Assembly: GCA_020846935.1 (NCBI GenBank)
Contig: JADLCY010000005.1
Span: 118,224 to 182,223, forward strand
DNA length: 64,000 bases
Source of the DNA: Gemmatimonadaceae bacterium
GTDB lineage: Bacteria; Gemmatimonadota; Gemmatimonadetes; Gemmatimonadales; Gemmatimonadaceae
Direction: 5' to 3'
Position numbers and translations under genes: made by a program. The notes under the pieces were generated by a model, which made no database searches, had not been told where the DNA came from, and worked only from the letters and a program-made list of their open reading frames with translations. Position 1 is the stretch's first letter. Each line of letters begins with the position of its first letter. Below, piece by piece: positions 54,497-63,333 of the stretch.

Positions 54497-55471
54497 ATGC
54501 CTGACGAGGTCAGTCCCGCGCGTGTGATCGCCATCGTTGGCGGGAGCGGCTACCTCGGTCAGGTGCTGACGAGGGCGTTGCTGGCTGATCGGCGCGGGAT
54601 CGAACGCATCCTGTTGCTCGATTTGAGGCCGCCGCCGCAGGAGGTGGCCGGTCAGGTGGTGTTCGACGAACTGGACGTGCGGTCGGCGCGTCTGGGTGAG
54701 GTGCTCGCCGAACATGCGGTGGATACCGTGGTGCATCTTGCGGCCGTGGTCACGCCGCGACCCGGAATGACGCGCAACGAGCACTACGCGATCGACGTGG
54801 ACGGAACCCACAACGTGCTCGACGCGTGTGTGGAGCATGGGGTGCAACAGGTGATCGTGACGAGCAGCGGCGCGGCGTACGGGTACCACGTCGACAATCC
54901 TGCCTGGCTCGACGAGCAATGCCCGCTGCGTGGTAACGAGGAGTTTGCATATGCGCGGCACAAGCGGCTCGTCGAGGAACTGCTCGCCCGGTATCGCGCA
55001 CGGTACCCGGCACTGCGACAGCTGATCTTTCGCCCCGGGACGGTCCTCGGCCGTGACGCGCACAATCCCGTGACCGCCCTCTTTGAGCGTTCGGTGCTCC
55101 TGCGCATCACCGACGGCGATTCGCGCTTTGTGTTCGTGTGGGACGAAGACGTTGCCTTGTGTATCGCGAAAGGCATTCACGAGCGACGCTCGGGCGTCTT
55201 CAACCTCGCCGGTGACGGTGCGATGACGCCGGAGGAGATCGCCTCGATCACCGGGGCGCGCGTGATCGCACTCCCCGCCACCGTGCTGGCGATCGGGTTG
55301 CGCGTGGCGCGCTGGTTCGAGCTGACCGACCATGGGCCTGAGCAGGTGCCGTTCCTGCGGTATCGACCGGTCCTGTCGAACGCGGCGCTCAAGCGCGACT
55401 TTGGCTACACTCCCTTGCGGACCTCACGCGAGGCGTTCGAGGAGTTCTGGCGATCGCGAAGGCCACAGTGA
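54497..55471 (+). CDS. NAD-dependent epimerase/dehydratase (extended SDR)
   Basis: A 324-residue sugar-nucleotide-type SDR. NAD site: VIAIVGGSGYLGQVLTRALL (GxxGxxG). The catalytic Ser/Tyr/Lys are visible as VTSSGAAYG and the YARHK motif (YxxxK), and DTVVHLAAVVTPRPG is the family VVHLAA block. It could act on a nucleotide sugar or other hydroxy compound in the cytoplasm. Thirty-three bases separate it from the upstream membrane protein gene; both may be co-transcribed. Confidence 0.85.
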   Translation: MPDEVSPARVIAIVGGSGYLGQVLTRALLADRRGIERILLLDLRPPPQEVAGQVVFDELDVRSARLGEVLAEHAVDTVVHLAAVVTPRPGMTRNEHYAIDVDGTHNVLDACVEHGVQQVIVTSSGAAYGYHVDNPAWLDEQCPLRGNEEFAYARHKRLVEELLARYRARYPALRQLIFRPGTVLGRDAHNPVTALFERSVLLRITDGDSRFVFVWDEDVALCIAKGIHERRSGVFNLAGDGAMTPEEIASITGARVIALPATVLAIGLRVARWFELTDHGPEQVPFLRYRPVLSNAALKRDFGYTPLRTSREAFEEFWRSRRPQ

Positions 55472-55664
55472 GTGGCACGAGCGGCTCGGACGACGGGTGC
55501 CATCGACGCTCAGGCAGGGGCCAGGTTCGGCGGCTTGACACTTCCGTCAGCCGACGTGCGGCGGTCACCCACCTGCCAGCGGGTTGATTCGACCCACATC
55601 GAACGTGCCTGACGCGACCCACACGGAGGCGGTAGTATCCTCCGCATCCCTCACATGCGCTCCG

Positions 55665-57662
55665 ATGCTCCGCCTTGTTGCTATCTGTCTCCTCCTAGTC
55701 GCGCCGGTGTGCCTTCCGGCGCAGTCCACCCGGCGCCCGCTCCGGCTGGACGACCTCTTCAGGATCAAGTCGGTGCGCGATCCCCAGGTCTCGCCAGATG
55801 GGCAGTGGGTCGCGTACGTGGTATCACAGCTCGACTCGACGCGCGACAAGTCGAATGCCGACATCTGGATGGTCTCGTGGGACGGCACTCGCACCGTGCA
55901 GCTCACCCACACTCCTGAGGGCGAGAGTGCGCCGCGCTGGAGCCCCGACAATCGCTACCTCGCGTTTGCCGCATCGCGCGGTGACAGCAAGGCGGGGAGT
56001 CAGGTCTGGGTGCTCGACCGACTCGGCGGCGAGGCGCGCCAGCTCACGAGACACAAGGGCGGTGTGAGTTCGTACGCGTGGTCGCCGGACGCCTCGCGAC
56101 TCCTCTTCATTGCGCAGGACCCCGACTCCGCGGAGCTGGCGGACAGCGCGAAGAAGTCGACACCGCGTCCGATCGTCGTCGACCGCTATGCGTTCAAGCG
56201 TGACGGCGAGGGCTACCTGAGCAATCGACGCGCGCACATCTACGTCCATGACATCGCGAAGGACACGACGATTCAGGTCACCTCGGGCCCGTATGACGAC
56301 AACGCCCCCACGTGGTCGCCCGACGGTCGATCGATTGCGTTCGTGAGCGAGCGGGGCAAGGATCCGGACCGCGACAACAACAGCGACGTGTTCGTCGTCG
56401 AGGCGCGCGCCGGGGGCACCGTGCGGCAGCTGACGACGTTCCCTGGCCCAGACACCGGTCCGCTCGCGTTCAGTCCCGATGGCGCGTGGATCGCCTATTC
56501 ACAGGGGAACGAGGCCAGGTTGTACGCCTACTCCATGGATCATCTCGCCGTGGTGGCGTCGAGCGGGGGGACGCCAAGAGTGTTGACGGCTGCACTCGAT
56601 CGATCGGTGGGCGATCCCGTCTGGAGCGCGGATGGTCGAAGCATCACCGTGTTGCTCGAGGACGACCGCGCCGTTCACGTGGCTCGCGTCGACGTCGCTT
56701 CGGCGCAGCTCGAACGCGTACTCCAGGGTCGCCGCGTCGTGCAGGAGCTGGCCGAAGGACCGGGCGGAAAGCTTGCCGTGCTGGCTGGCACGGCCGACCG
56801 TCCGTCTGAAATACACGTGTTGGAGTCAGGCGCGCTGCGACCGTTGACCCACGCGAACGATGCGTGGGCCGCCGAGGTGCGGCTCTCGACCGTTGAGGAC
56901 GTATCTGCCAAGGGGAAGGATGGAACCGTGGTGAACGGCCTGCTTGCGCGCCCGGCCGATGCGCCACCAGGCCGTCGGATGCCGACGTTGCTTCGCATTC
57001 ATGGTGGTCCCGCATCGCAGGACCAGCACGCATTCAGCTTTGAGCGCGAGTTCTTTGCGGCGAACGGCTACGCGGTGCTCAACGTGAACTACCGGGGGAG
57101 TACGGGACGTGGATCGGCGCATCAGCAGGCGATCTACGCCGACTGGGGGAACAAGGAGGTGCAGGACCTGCTGGCGGCCGTGGACCACGTCGTCGCGACC
57201 GGTGTTGCCGACCCCGATCGCCTGGGTATCGGGGGATGGAGCTACGGCGGTATTCTCACGAACTACACTATCGCCACCGACACACGCTTCAAGGCGGCTA
57301 TCAGTGGCGCAGGCAGTTCGATGCAGCTGACGATGTACGGCACCGACCAGTACATCTATCAGTACGAGACAGAACTCGGCGCCCCGTGGCGCAATCCCAG
57401 GGCGTGGGAGAAAGTGTCGTATCCCTTCTTCAAGGCCGATCGCATCACGACGCCGACGTTGTTCATGGGTGGCAAGGACGATGACAACGTTCCGATCACC
57501 GGCAGCGAGCAGATGTACCAGGCGCTCAAGTCACTCGGTGTGGAGACGCAGCTGGTGGTGTATCCGGGCCAGAATCATGGGATTTCGCTCCCCAGCTTCC
57601 AGAAGGACCGGCTTGCGAGGTACCTGGCGTGGTATGATGCGCACCTGAAGCATCGGACGTGA
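55665..57662 (+). CDS. secreted S9 prolyl oligopeptidase-family peptidase
   Basis: A 665-residue exported peptidase. A signal peptide begins at ATG 55665 (MLRLVAICLLLVAPVCLPAQ). Residues 25-400 form a WD-like beta propeller (PQVSPDGQWVAYVVSQLDST, RWSPDNRYLAFAASR, WSPDGRSIAFVS). The catalytic alpha/beta domain has nucleophile GIGGWSYGGILTNY, Asp in GGKDDDNVPITG and His in GQNHGISLP. It degrades short peptides or acyl-peptides in the periplasm. It is the last gene before the cassette array, on the opposite strand, and ends near a hairpin. Confidence 0.92.
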   Translation: MLRLVAICLLLVAPVCLPAQSTRRPLRLDDLFRIKSVRDPQVSPDGQWVAYVVSQLDSTRDKSNADIWMVSWDGTRTVQLTHTPEGESAPRWSPDNRYLAFAASRGDSKAGSQVWVLDRLGGEARQLTRHKGGVSSYAWSPDASRLLFIAQDPDSAELADSAKKSTPRPIVVDRYAFKRDGEGYLSNRRAHIYVHDIAKDTTIQVTSGPYDDNAPTWSPDGRSIAFVSERGKDPDRDNNSDVFVVEARAGGTVRQLTTFPGPDTGPLAFSPDGAWIAYSQGNEARLYAYSMDHLAVVASSGGTPRVLTAALDRSVGDPVWSADGRSITVLLEDDRAVHVARVDVASAQLERVLQGRRVVQELAEGPGGKLAVLAGTADRPSEIHVLESGALRPLTHANDAWAAEVRLSTVEDVSAKGKDGTVVNGLLARPADAPPGRRMPTLLRIHGGPASQDQHAFSFEREFFAANGYAVLNVNYRGSTGRGSAHQQAIYADWGNKEVQDLLAAVDHVVATGVADPDRLGIGGWSYGGILTNYTIATDTRFKAAISGAGSSMQLTMYGTDQYIYQYETELGAPWRNPRAWEKVSYPFFKADRITTPTLFMGGKDDDNVPITGSEQMYQALKSLGVETQLVVYPGQNHGISLPSFQKDRLARYLAWYDAHLKHRT

Positions 57663-57689
57663 GGAGGAAGTACTGCGGACGGCCTATCG

Positions 57690-57721
57690 GTCGTGAAGAT
57701 CTCTGCTTTGGCGTTCACGAC
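57690..57721 (+). terminator. hairpin after the S9 peptidase
   Basis: Arms GTCGTGAA and TTCACGAC (8 bp, perfect) with a 16-base loop, 27 bases after the stop. No T-tract, so a weak or accessory terminator. Confidence 0.35.
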
Positions 57722-57834
57722 TATCCTGTTTCGCGCCAGGAATGGCTCCACCTTCCGCCCTCACTTTCAGTGGTTGTCCCGGGCAGGCAATCGCAACCTA
57801 AGGTCAGCTTCTGCTGTGAACGCTTCAACAAGAA

Positions 57835-57960
57835 ACAGTTGTGGGGCGGCGCTAGGCCGTCGCATGTGAGTACAAGGCGGCCGCCCCACAACTGTATCCG
57901 CACCCGCGTGCTGTCTCGTGTCGCCTTGCGACACGCGACCCTCATCAGGTCGAGTTAGGT
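57835..57960 (-). repeat. attC-like site A, incomplete, with a 16-bp inverted repeat
   Basis: ACCTAAC (R'' box, 57954-57960 on the minus strand) contains the TAA stop of the adjacent cassette gene. Beyond it lie a GTGTCGC-ctt-GCGACAC hairpin and perfect 16-bp arms 57835-57850 and 57880-57895. I could not identify a matching R' box, so the outer end of the array may be degenerate. Confidence 0.45.
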
Positions 57961-58422
57961 GGCTGGCGGCTCGCTTGTGCGGCGAAAGCGCTCGTCGGGA
58001 GGGAGTTGCAGGAACTCCGCTACCTGACGGCAAAGGATGTTCCATTGCTCCTCGTGCTGTGCGTCCTCCTCGGCGAGCTGTTGCACGATGGCCGGCGTCG
58101 CCGGCTCCTTCGGCGACAGACCCGCGGCAAACATGGCGTTCTGCTCGCGCGTAGCACGGGGCATGCGCTGACCGATGCGCCACTGCGTGACCCGCTCGTC
58201 GAGCGCCGGCTCGAGCGCAGCCACGAGGGCAAACCAGAAGTCTGGAATGACAAGGTACTCCCGGCTGATCGCCGGCGGCACAATAGAGAGCGACATTCCT
58301 CTCGCATTCGCTGCGATACCACTCGCGAGCTCGCCCGCACGCGCTGGCCGGTATGCGAGTTCGAGCGCGCATGTAAGCTCACGCTCGGTAAAGGGACAGT
58401 CGTACTCGTGGATGAAGGTCAC
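57955..58422 (-). CDS. hypothetical cassette-encoded protein
   Basis: A 155-residue protein, not recognised. The first 70 residues are mixed alpha/beta with many aromatics and hydrophobics (MTFIHEYDCPFTERELTCAL, LVIPDFWFALVAAL). The C-terminal half is a helix-rich acidic/amphipathic region (PAIVQQLAEEDAQHEEQWNI, LCRQVAEFLQLPPDERF). It starts 18 bases after an R' box (GTTAGGT) and its TAA stop lies in the ACCTAAC of the next site, the classical arrangement of an integron cassette gene. No signal peptide. It may be translated from a cassette-borne or upstream promoter. Confidence 0.65.
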   Translation of the reverse strand: MTFIHEYDCPFTERELTCALELAYRPARAGELASGIAANARGMSLSIVPPAISREYLVIPDFWFALVAALEPALDERVTQWRIGQRMPRATREQNAMFAAGLSPKEPATPAIVQQLAEEDAQHEEQWNILCRQVAEFLQLPPDERFRRTSEPPAT

Positions 58423-58439
58423 GCGGACCAGGGGAAGCC

Positions 58440-58527
58440 ACCTAACGACAAAATTTCAGCAGCGGCGCGAGCGCAGCCCCGCGGCATGCTCCTTAGCTCC
58501 CGCCGTCCGCTGCAGATTCTGTTAGGC
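58440..58527 (-). repeat. attC-like recombination site B
   Basis: An 88-base site between hicA and the next cassette gene. On the minus strand it reads GCCTAAC (R''), then L'' TGCAGCGG, a central imperfect hairpin, L' CCGCTGCTG, and GTTAGGT (R'). The L arms pair over seven bases. The hicA stop TAA is inside the R'' box. Confidence 0.8.
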
Positions 58528-58713
58528 ATCAGGGTCGACGATCTCCAAGTCGCGGCAGATCTTGCGGGCGAGATAGTCGTTGGTCTCGCGGTGTCGCGGC
58601 ACCGTCGAAGTCCGGCGCGTCGCCGGGTTGAAATACACACTGTGGCTCGCCCCCTCCAGCAGCAGGTGACACCCGCAGGACTCCAAGTGCCGCACGAGGT
58701 CGATCCGCTTCAC
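58522..58713 (-). CDS. hicA: HicA-type mRNA interferase toxin
   Basis: A 63-residue toxin with a dsRBD-like fold: KRIDLVRHLESCGCHLLLEG, then ASHSVYFNP with the catalytic-type Gly/His segment (normally GSHxxF), and TVPRHRETNDYLARKICRDL. It cuts mRNA when free. The GTG start overlaps the hicB stop by four bases, and its TAA stop is within the attC R'' box, so no space is wasted in the cassette. The hicB-hicA order is the less usual one. It is likely a functional cassette-borne TA pair that stabilises the array. Confidence 0.88.
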   Translation of the reverse strand: MKRIDLVRHLESCGCHLLLEGASHSVYFNPATRRTSTVPRHRETNDYLARKICRDLEIVDPDA

Positions 58714-58931
58714 GCCGTGAGGCGCAGCGGCTCGCGGATCACAGCGGCACCCGCCAGATCTTCCTCGGCAAGCGCGCGATTCGCTTCCAACACGAGGGCG
58801 ACGGCTTCCCGGAGATTCTCCCGGGCCTCCTCCAGGGTAGCGCCTTGGGTATTAGCCCCGGGAAGCTCTTCGACGAACGCGATAAACCCTGCCGGTACTT
58901 CACGATAGACCGCGGTCAACTCAACGCTCAT
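58710..58931 (-). CDS. hicB: HicB-type antitoxin
   Basis: A 73-residue RNase-H-like HicB protein: MSVELTAVYREVPAGFIAFV, EELPGANTQGATLEEARENL, and REAVALVLEANRALAEED. The VEELPGANTQGATLEEARENL block is diagnostic. A C-terminal DNA-binding domain is absent; it is the short HicB form. ATG 58931 is chosen; an upstream ATG adds only ten Arg/Pro-containing residues. It neutralises HicA encoded by the overlapping next gene. Confidence 0.88.
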   Translation of the reverse strand: MSVELTAVYREVPAGFIAFVEELPGANTQGATLEEARENLREAVALVLEANRALAEEDLAGAAVIREPLRLTA

Positions 58932-59071
58932 GCTGGCTCCCGGGCGGTAACTGCGTAGCAATCTAGCTCGACGGCGTCAAGCACGCATCCGCGGCCACGA
59001 GCGCATCAACTTACCGCTCGCGGGCAGCTCGCCCTCCCCAACGCAGGACCGCACACGCTCTCTCGTGTGAT

Positions 59072-59198
59072 GCCTAACGCGTTTGAATTCTGCTGCGCGG
59101 CCCGGCGGGCCGCACACAATGATGCCGAACTGCAAAGCCGGAGCGCGAGAGTATGCAGAAGTGGCCGAGCCGCGTCAGCAGCAATTCATTGGTTAGCT
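59072..59198 (-). repeat. attC-like recombination site C
   Basis: A 127-base site after the DUF3626 gene. On the minus strand: AGCTAAC (R''), L'' AATTGCTGCTG, a long variable stem, L' CAGCAGAATT, and GTTAGGC (R'). The L'' arm carries one extra G relative to L', the extrahelical base used by integron integrases to choose the strand. This fixes its orientation with the minus-strand genes. Confidence 0.85.
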
Positions 59199-60070
59199 GG
59201 CCGCGCCGCTGAATCGCCGGACGAGAGATCACCGAATCGGGCCAGATAGTGCCAGACCTTCTTGAGATCTTGCGGATGATGACGCTCCGTGCGCACCGCC
59301 GTCTCATGGATGGCTGGTGTCAGCCATCCGTCGACAGCCACCAGCTGTCCCAGCGCCACGTACTCCGGACCGCGAAAGCTGGGATGCTCCGCCATCTCGT
59401 CGACATGGAGGCGAAAGCCTGGATGCCATTCGAGAGGACATGAGAGTTGGCGCGCGAACACCTCGACCTCGGTATCGCGAAAGCACGGGTCGAGGACCAG
59501 CGCCTCGACGTCGAACGCAAGGCGAAGGGGGCCATGAACGTGCGCTTCAACGTAGTCGTCGAGTCTGTCCCGCTCTTCCGCTGCGGCGAGGTCGATGAGA
59601 CTCATTCGAGACACCGTTCCGAACGCGGACGGGTCGAAGCAGGAATCGGGAAAGCAGAATGTGGAGCGCGAAGCGATCTCCGGCCGCAATCGCAAGTGAG
59701 CGGAACCGAAGCGCGGCGCCGCTCCGGTCTTGCGGTGTCGGAAGTTCAGTGCGCCGACTTTCGGGCGCTCGTTGGTGGGGGCGGTGTCATAGGCGCCACC
59801 GAATAGCCGAGCCTCCCAGTGCCAGCGATCGCCTCCCGGGTAGGCCGTGAGGCCTCCGCTGCTCGTGCCGGTCACGAACTGCGAGCGGTACTCCCCATCG
59901 TCCGCGAGGCAACGAAGCAGCGGGACGCCGCGGTGGAGCCTCGCGGGATGAAAGTTGACCGTTACCCGAAGTGTCGGATCAAGCGGATCACCGCTGCTGC
60001 GCGCCGCCACGTGGGCGAGCGCCTTCTGTTGTGGAGAATCGGACGGCGGAAACCAGGCGTTGGTGTCCAA
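59186..60070 (-). CDS. DUF3626-family protein
   Basis: A 294-residue protein matching DUF3626: RVTVNFHPARLHRGVPLLRC (family HFHPDR-like block), SQFVTGTSSGGLTAYPGGDR, WHWEARLFGGAYDTAP, and RPKVGALNFRHRKTGAAPRF near the middle. Function unknown. The TTG start at 60070 lies 26 bases after an R' box remnant; its TGA stop lies in attC site C just past the R'' box, as expected of a cassette gene. An IS1182 element begins 38 bases upstream of its start and may separate it from its former promoter. Confidence 0.85.
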   Translation of the reverse strand: MDTNAWFPPSDSPQQKALAHVAARSSGDPLDPTLRVTVNFHPARLHRGVPLLRCLADDGEYRSQFVTGTSSGGLTAYPGGDRWHWEARLFGGAYDTAPTNERPKVGALNFRHRKTGAAPRFGSAHLRLRPEIASRSTFCFPDSCFDPSAFGTVSRMSLIDLAAAEERDRLDDYVEAHVHGPLRLAFDVEALVLDPCFRDTEVEVFARQLSCPLEWHPGFRLHVDEMAEHPSFRGPEYVALGQLVAVDGWLTPAIHETAVRTERHHPQDLKKVWHYLARFGDLSSGDSAARPANQ

Positions 60071-60095
60071 ACTGGCAATCAGGATCGGATGGTCC

Positions 60096-60107
60096 AGCTA
60101 ACGAAGC
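60096..60107 (-). repeat. outer end of attC-like site D, cut by the IS
   Basis: On the minus strand this reads (CAGCTT)CGTTAGCT: an L' half-arm and GTTAGCT R' box, directly abutting the IS left end. Its partner arm TGAAGCTG lies beyond the IS at about 61970. Confidence 0.55.
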
Positions 60108-61887
60108 TGTAGAAAAACCCGGCGCGGCCTCGCGAGCGGCAGAGACTTTGCAGGGGTTGGGGTAGAAGGTAGAGCGTGGTGCGTCGCCCGTCGAGGAGGT
60201 CCATGGCCCGCTACAAGTACATCGATACCCAGCCGCGTTTCCTGCCGGTTGACCTCGCCCAGCAGCTGCTGCCCGGCACCTTTGAACATGCCGTGCATCA
60301 TTTGGTGACGCACGCGATCGATCTCTCGCACTTCGACACGCGGTTCAAGAACGACACGACCGGCGCCCCGGCCTATCCGCCCGCGACCCTGCTGCAGCTG
60401 GTGTTGGTGGCCTACGCGCGCGGTGTCGTGAGCAGCCGCGGGATCGCCCGCCTGTGCGAGACGCACGTGACGTTCATCGCGCTGTGTGGGGATCAGGCGC
60501 CGCACTTCACGACCATCGCGCACTTTGTCAGTACCCTGGGGGACGATATCGCCCGCGTGTTCGCCGCGGTGCTGGCGATCTGTGACCAGCAGGGGCTGAT
60601 TGGGCGGGAGATGTTCGCCATCGATGGCGTCAAGCTGCCCAGCAACGCCGCGAAGCAGAAGAGTGGAACACGGGCCGAGTGTGAGCGGCAGGCCGACAAA
60701 CTGGAAGCGGCGGCCGCGGCGATGGTGGCGCGGCATCGCGAGACGGATGCGCTCCCGACCGAGCCGAGCTTGAGCGCGAAGGAAACGGCCCGGCTTGAGC
60801 GGTTACACCGGGATGCGACGCAGCTGCGCGCGTGGTTGGCGGCGCATCCCGAGGAGCGCCGGGGGCCGAATGGCGGGGTGCGGAAGAGCCATCGCACGGA
60901 CCACGAGCGTGCGAAGATGGCGACGGGCAAAGGGGTGATCCAGGGCTACACGGGCGTGGCGGCGGTGGACGCGAAGCATCAGATCATTTGTGCGGCGGAG
61001 GCGCATGGCACGGGGTCCGAGCAGGAACTGCTGGTCCCCGTGGTCGACGCGCTCACGCCCGTACTCGCGCCGACGTCGCTGGTGACGGCGGACGCGGGCT
61101 ACCACAGTGAAGACAACCTGCGTGCGCTGGACCAGCGCCAGGTCGACGCCTTGATTGCGGACCGCGAGCTGCGGCGGCGGGACGAGCGCTTCTCGACGCA
61201 GCCGCTGCACCATGCGACCAAAGATCCACTGCATGACAAGTCGGACGCGGAGGAGGCGCCCCGGCGGTTCCAGCCTAGTGACTTCACGTACGATCCGGTC
61301 GCGCGCACGTGTGTGTGCCCCGCGGGGAAATCCCTCTATCGGAAGGGCCGAGCGAATATCACGCGCGGGTTTGTCTCGGAGCAGTTTCACGGGACCAAGC
61401 GCGACTGCCTGCCGTGCCTGCTCCGTGCGCGATGTCTGCGCGACCCCAATCAAGCGACCCCGCGACAGGTGGCCTTCTTCCGGGGCCGCGCCGCGCCCGC
61501 GCCGGAGACCCGCACGGCGCGGATGAAGCGCCGCATCGATCAGCCTGGGGAGCGCGCCCGGTATGCGCAGCGCTTGGGCACGGTAGAGCCGGTGTTTGCC
61601 AATCTGCGCCACAACAAGCGGCTCGATCGCTTCACGCTCCGGAGCCGCGTGAAGGTCGAGGCGCAGTGGCGACTCTTCTGTCTGGTGCACAACATCGAGA
61701 AGCTCGCGCACACCGGATACGCCACCTAACGCTTCTGGACCGCCCGATCGGTCGCGCTCGTCCCGACCTGCGGTCGATCCGGAACCGCCAGAGACCTAAC
61801 GATTCCAGCAATCCCACCACTGGCTCAACCGGGCGCTGATCGACGTCATGATCGCCGCCGCACGACCCAAAAGAGGCTTTTCCTACA
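60108..61887 (+). mobile_element. IS1182-family insertion sequence
   Basis: About 1.78 kb. The inverted ends TGTAGAAAAACCC (left) and TGTAGGAAAAGCC (right, reverse complement) match at 11 of 13. It carries one transposase gene. It sits inside an attC-like site, between the L' and central stem parts, so the host site is split. No clear target duplication is visible, which is usual for this family. Confidence 0.75.
60203..61729 (+). CDS. IS1182-family DDE transposase
   Basis: A 508-residue transposase. N-terminal domain DUF772-like (ARYKYIDTQPRFLPVDLAQQ, LVLVAYARGVVSSRGIAR). The catalytic domain has FAIDGVKLPSNAA (first Asp), SLVTADAGYHSEDNL (second Asp) and a late Glu region before FANLRHNKRLDRFTLR. 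A Cys cluster CVCPAGKSLY...CLPCLLRARC in between is typical of the family's zinc-binding insertion. A GAGGAGG ribosome site precedes ATG 60203. The frame is intact, so the IS may be active. Confidence 0.92.
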   Translation: MARYKYIDTQPRFLPVDLAQQLLPGTFEHAVHHLVTHAIDLSHFDTRFKNDTTGAPAYPPATLLQLVLVAYARGVVSSRGIARLCETHVTFIALCGDQAPHFTTIAHFVSTLGDDIARVFAAVLAICDQQGLIGREMFAIDGVKLPSNAAKQKSGTRAECERQADKLEAAAAAMVARHRETDALPTEPSLSAKETARLERLHRDATQLRAWLAAHPEERRGPNGGVRKSHRTDHERAKMATGKGVIQGYTGVAAVDAKHQIICAAEAHGTGSEQELLVPVVDALTPVLAPTSLVTADAGYHSEDNLRALDQRQVDALIADRELRRRDERFSTQPLHHATKDPLHDKSDAEEAPRRFQPSDFTYDPVARTCVCPAGKSLYRKGRANITRGFVSEQFHGTKRDCLPCLLRARCLRDPNQATPRQVAFFRGRAAPAPETRTARMKRRIDQPGERARYAQRLGTVEPVFANLRHNKRLDRFTLRSRVKVEAQWRLFCLVHNIEKLAHTGYAT

Positions 61888-61987
61888 TCCTGAACGCCCC
61901 AGCTAAGCTGCGTGCGAGTCAATAGGAGCGCGCACCGGAGGTGCGCGCAATCCGCAGATCGTACGTCAGCTTCAGCGTTCGTTAGCC
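61888..61987 (-). repeat. inner part of attC-like site D
   Basis: On the minus strand: GGCTAAC (R'', 61981-61987), GAACGC, L'' TGAAGCTG, a stem GCGCGCACC-TCC-GGTGCGCGC, then CAGCTTAG near the IS. The site is otherwise complete, and the IS splits its outer arm. Confidence 0.65.
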
Positions 61988-62062
61988 AGCTGCGGCGCGA
62001 TGCCAGAAGAAACAAAGCGCAGACGTGATACTACAACATCAAGAACGGTGAATACTCACCTA

Positions 62063-63295
62063 TCAACGGCGGCAACGGGATATCTCGGCCTGGGTCAGCC
62101 GCATCATCCAATCGCCAAGTTGTTCGATGGCCCTCGCACCGGTCTCACCGCCCAGATTCTGCAGCACAATGATTCCGATACGTTCCTGCGGACGCAGGAA
62201 CACGCCGGACGAGTGTCCATCAATCTCGCCCGTATGCCAGAGTAGCGGCGTAGCGGATACGGAATCGGAGGCAATGCGACGGAACCAGCCCAAGGCCATG
62301 TCGTACCGTCGTCCCGATGTTGTTTCGACATGCAGTTGCGGTTCAGCCATTCTCGCGGCCACGTCGCGAGAAAGCGCGCGGCGATCGTCGGCCGTCGTTC
62401 CGAGATGGGCGATCAGGAATCGGGATAGATCGCGGACAGTGGAGGTCATGCCTATGAAGCCCGCGACCTCCCCGAACCGTGCGTGCGTGCGCTGCTCAAC
62501 GCGCGCGTCATCATCTTCCCAATAGTCCGCCGCCCGCCTGCGCATTTGCGCGGCGCTCATCGTGATCCCGGATTCCGTCATGCGAAGTGGTGCGAGCAAT
62601 CGCGCGCGAAGCAATTGCTCATACGGCTGCCCGGCCACGCGCTCCACGACATGGCCGAGCAGCGCGTAGCCATAGTTCGAGTATTCCATGGTCTCTCCGA
62701 GCGGGCCGGACAGCTTTGTCGCGGCGAGCGCGGAATACAGATCGGACACGTCATACGCGTCCCAAACCCCTGGGTCGATGGGACCACTGATCGGCTGATT
62801 TCGGCGATTCGGCGGGTTCCTCGGTAGTTGCGCGCTGTGGGTGAGCAGGTGACGCGCAGTAATGCTATGCCCCGTTGGGTCCAGAGGCACGCGAACGGAG
62901 TCGGGCAGATAACGCGAGACCGGCGCTTCGAGATCAAGGAGGCCGTCAACTGCCAGTTGGATCGCGAGCGTCGCCGTGAACAGCTTGGTGACCGAGGCGA
63001 CGTTGTATGGAGTGTCGGCCGTGGCTGGGATGCGCGCATGCCGGCTGGCGTACCCAATGCCATCGGCATAGACCATCCCGTCGTTTACGACGACACCGAC
63101 GCTAACGCCAGGAATGCCGGCGATTTCTGTGTATCCCTCGATTGCGCCGCGGATCCGCGCGGTAAAGCTCTCGCCGAAACATCGTGCGGCGCGCAGGCCT
63201 GTTCCTGACGCTGCCTGGGCGAATGTGATGCGGCCGAAGAGGCCGGTCGCGCACAGGGCGCTCAGCATCATCGTACGCGCATGACAGGGAAGCAT
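62063..63295 (-). CDS. secreted class C serine hydrolase on a cassette
   Basis: A 410-residue exported serine hydrolase. Signal peptide at ATG 63295 (MLPCHARTMMLSALCATGLF, end FAQA). Active site SVTKLF in NVASVTKLFTATLA (SxxK), YSNYGYALLGHV (YxN) and the HTG equivalent LLWHTGEIDGHSSG. It is a beta-lactamase/DD-peptidase-fold hydrolase; a beta-lactamase role is possible but unproven. A long frame to 63373 enters the attC site and is rejected. Its R' box (GTTAGCC) lies 38 bases upstream. Base composition is slightly less GC-rich than the chromosome, in line with a mobile gene. Confidence 0.85.
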   Translation of the reverse strand: MLPCHARTMMLSALCATGLFGRITFAQAASGTGLRAARCFGESFTARIRGAIEGYTEIAGIPGVSVGVVVNDGMVYADGIGYASRHARIPATADTPYNVASVTKLFTATLAIQLAVDGLLDLEAPVSRYLPDSVRVPLDPTGHSITARHLLTHSAQLPRNPPNRRNQPISGPIDPGVWDAYDVSDLYSALAATKLSGPLGETMEYSNYGYALLGHVVERVAGQPYEQLLRARLLAPLRMTESGITMSAAQMRRRAADYWEDDDARVEQRTHARFGEVAGFIGMTSTVRDLSRFLIAHLGTTADDRRALSRDVAARMAEPQLHVETTSGRRYDMALGWFRRIASDSVSATPLLWHTGEIDGHSSGVFLRPQERIGIIVLQNLGGETGARAIEQLGDWMMRLTQAEISRCRR

Positions 63296-63333
63296 GATCT
63301 TCGTCGACCGCGGATCAGAGATGTCAGATTGCT

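Noticed and set aside
57835..57895. 16-bp inverted repeat as a rho-independent terminator
   Set aside because: The loop is 29 bases and there is no T-tract; position next to an R'' box fits an attC stem better.
61725..61801. Pair of ACCTAACG boxes after the transposase as another attC site
   Set aside because: Both boxes face the same way, so they cannot form the R''/R' palindrome; they count only as motif occurrences.
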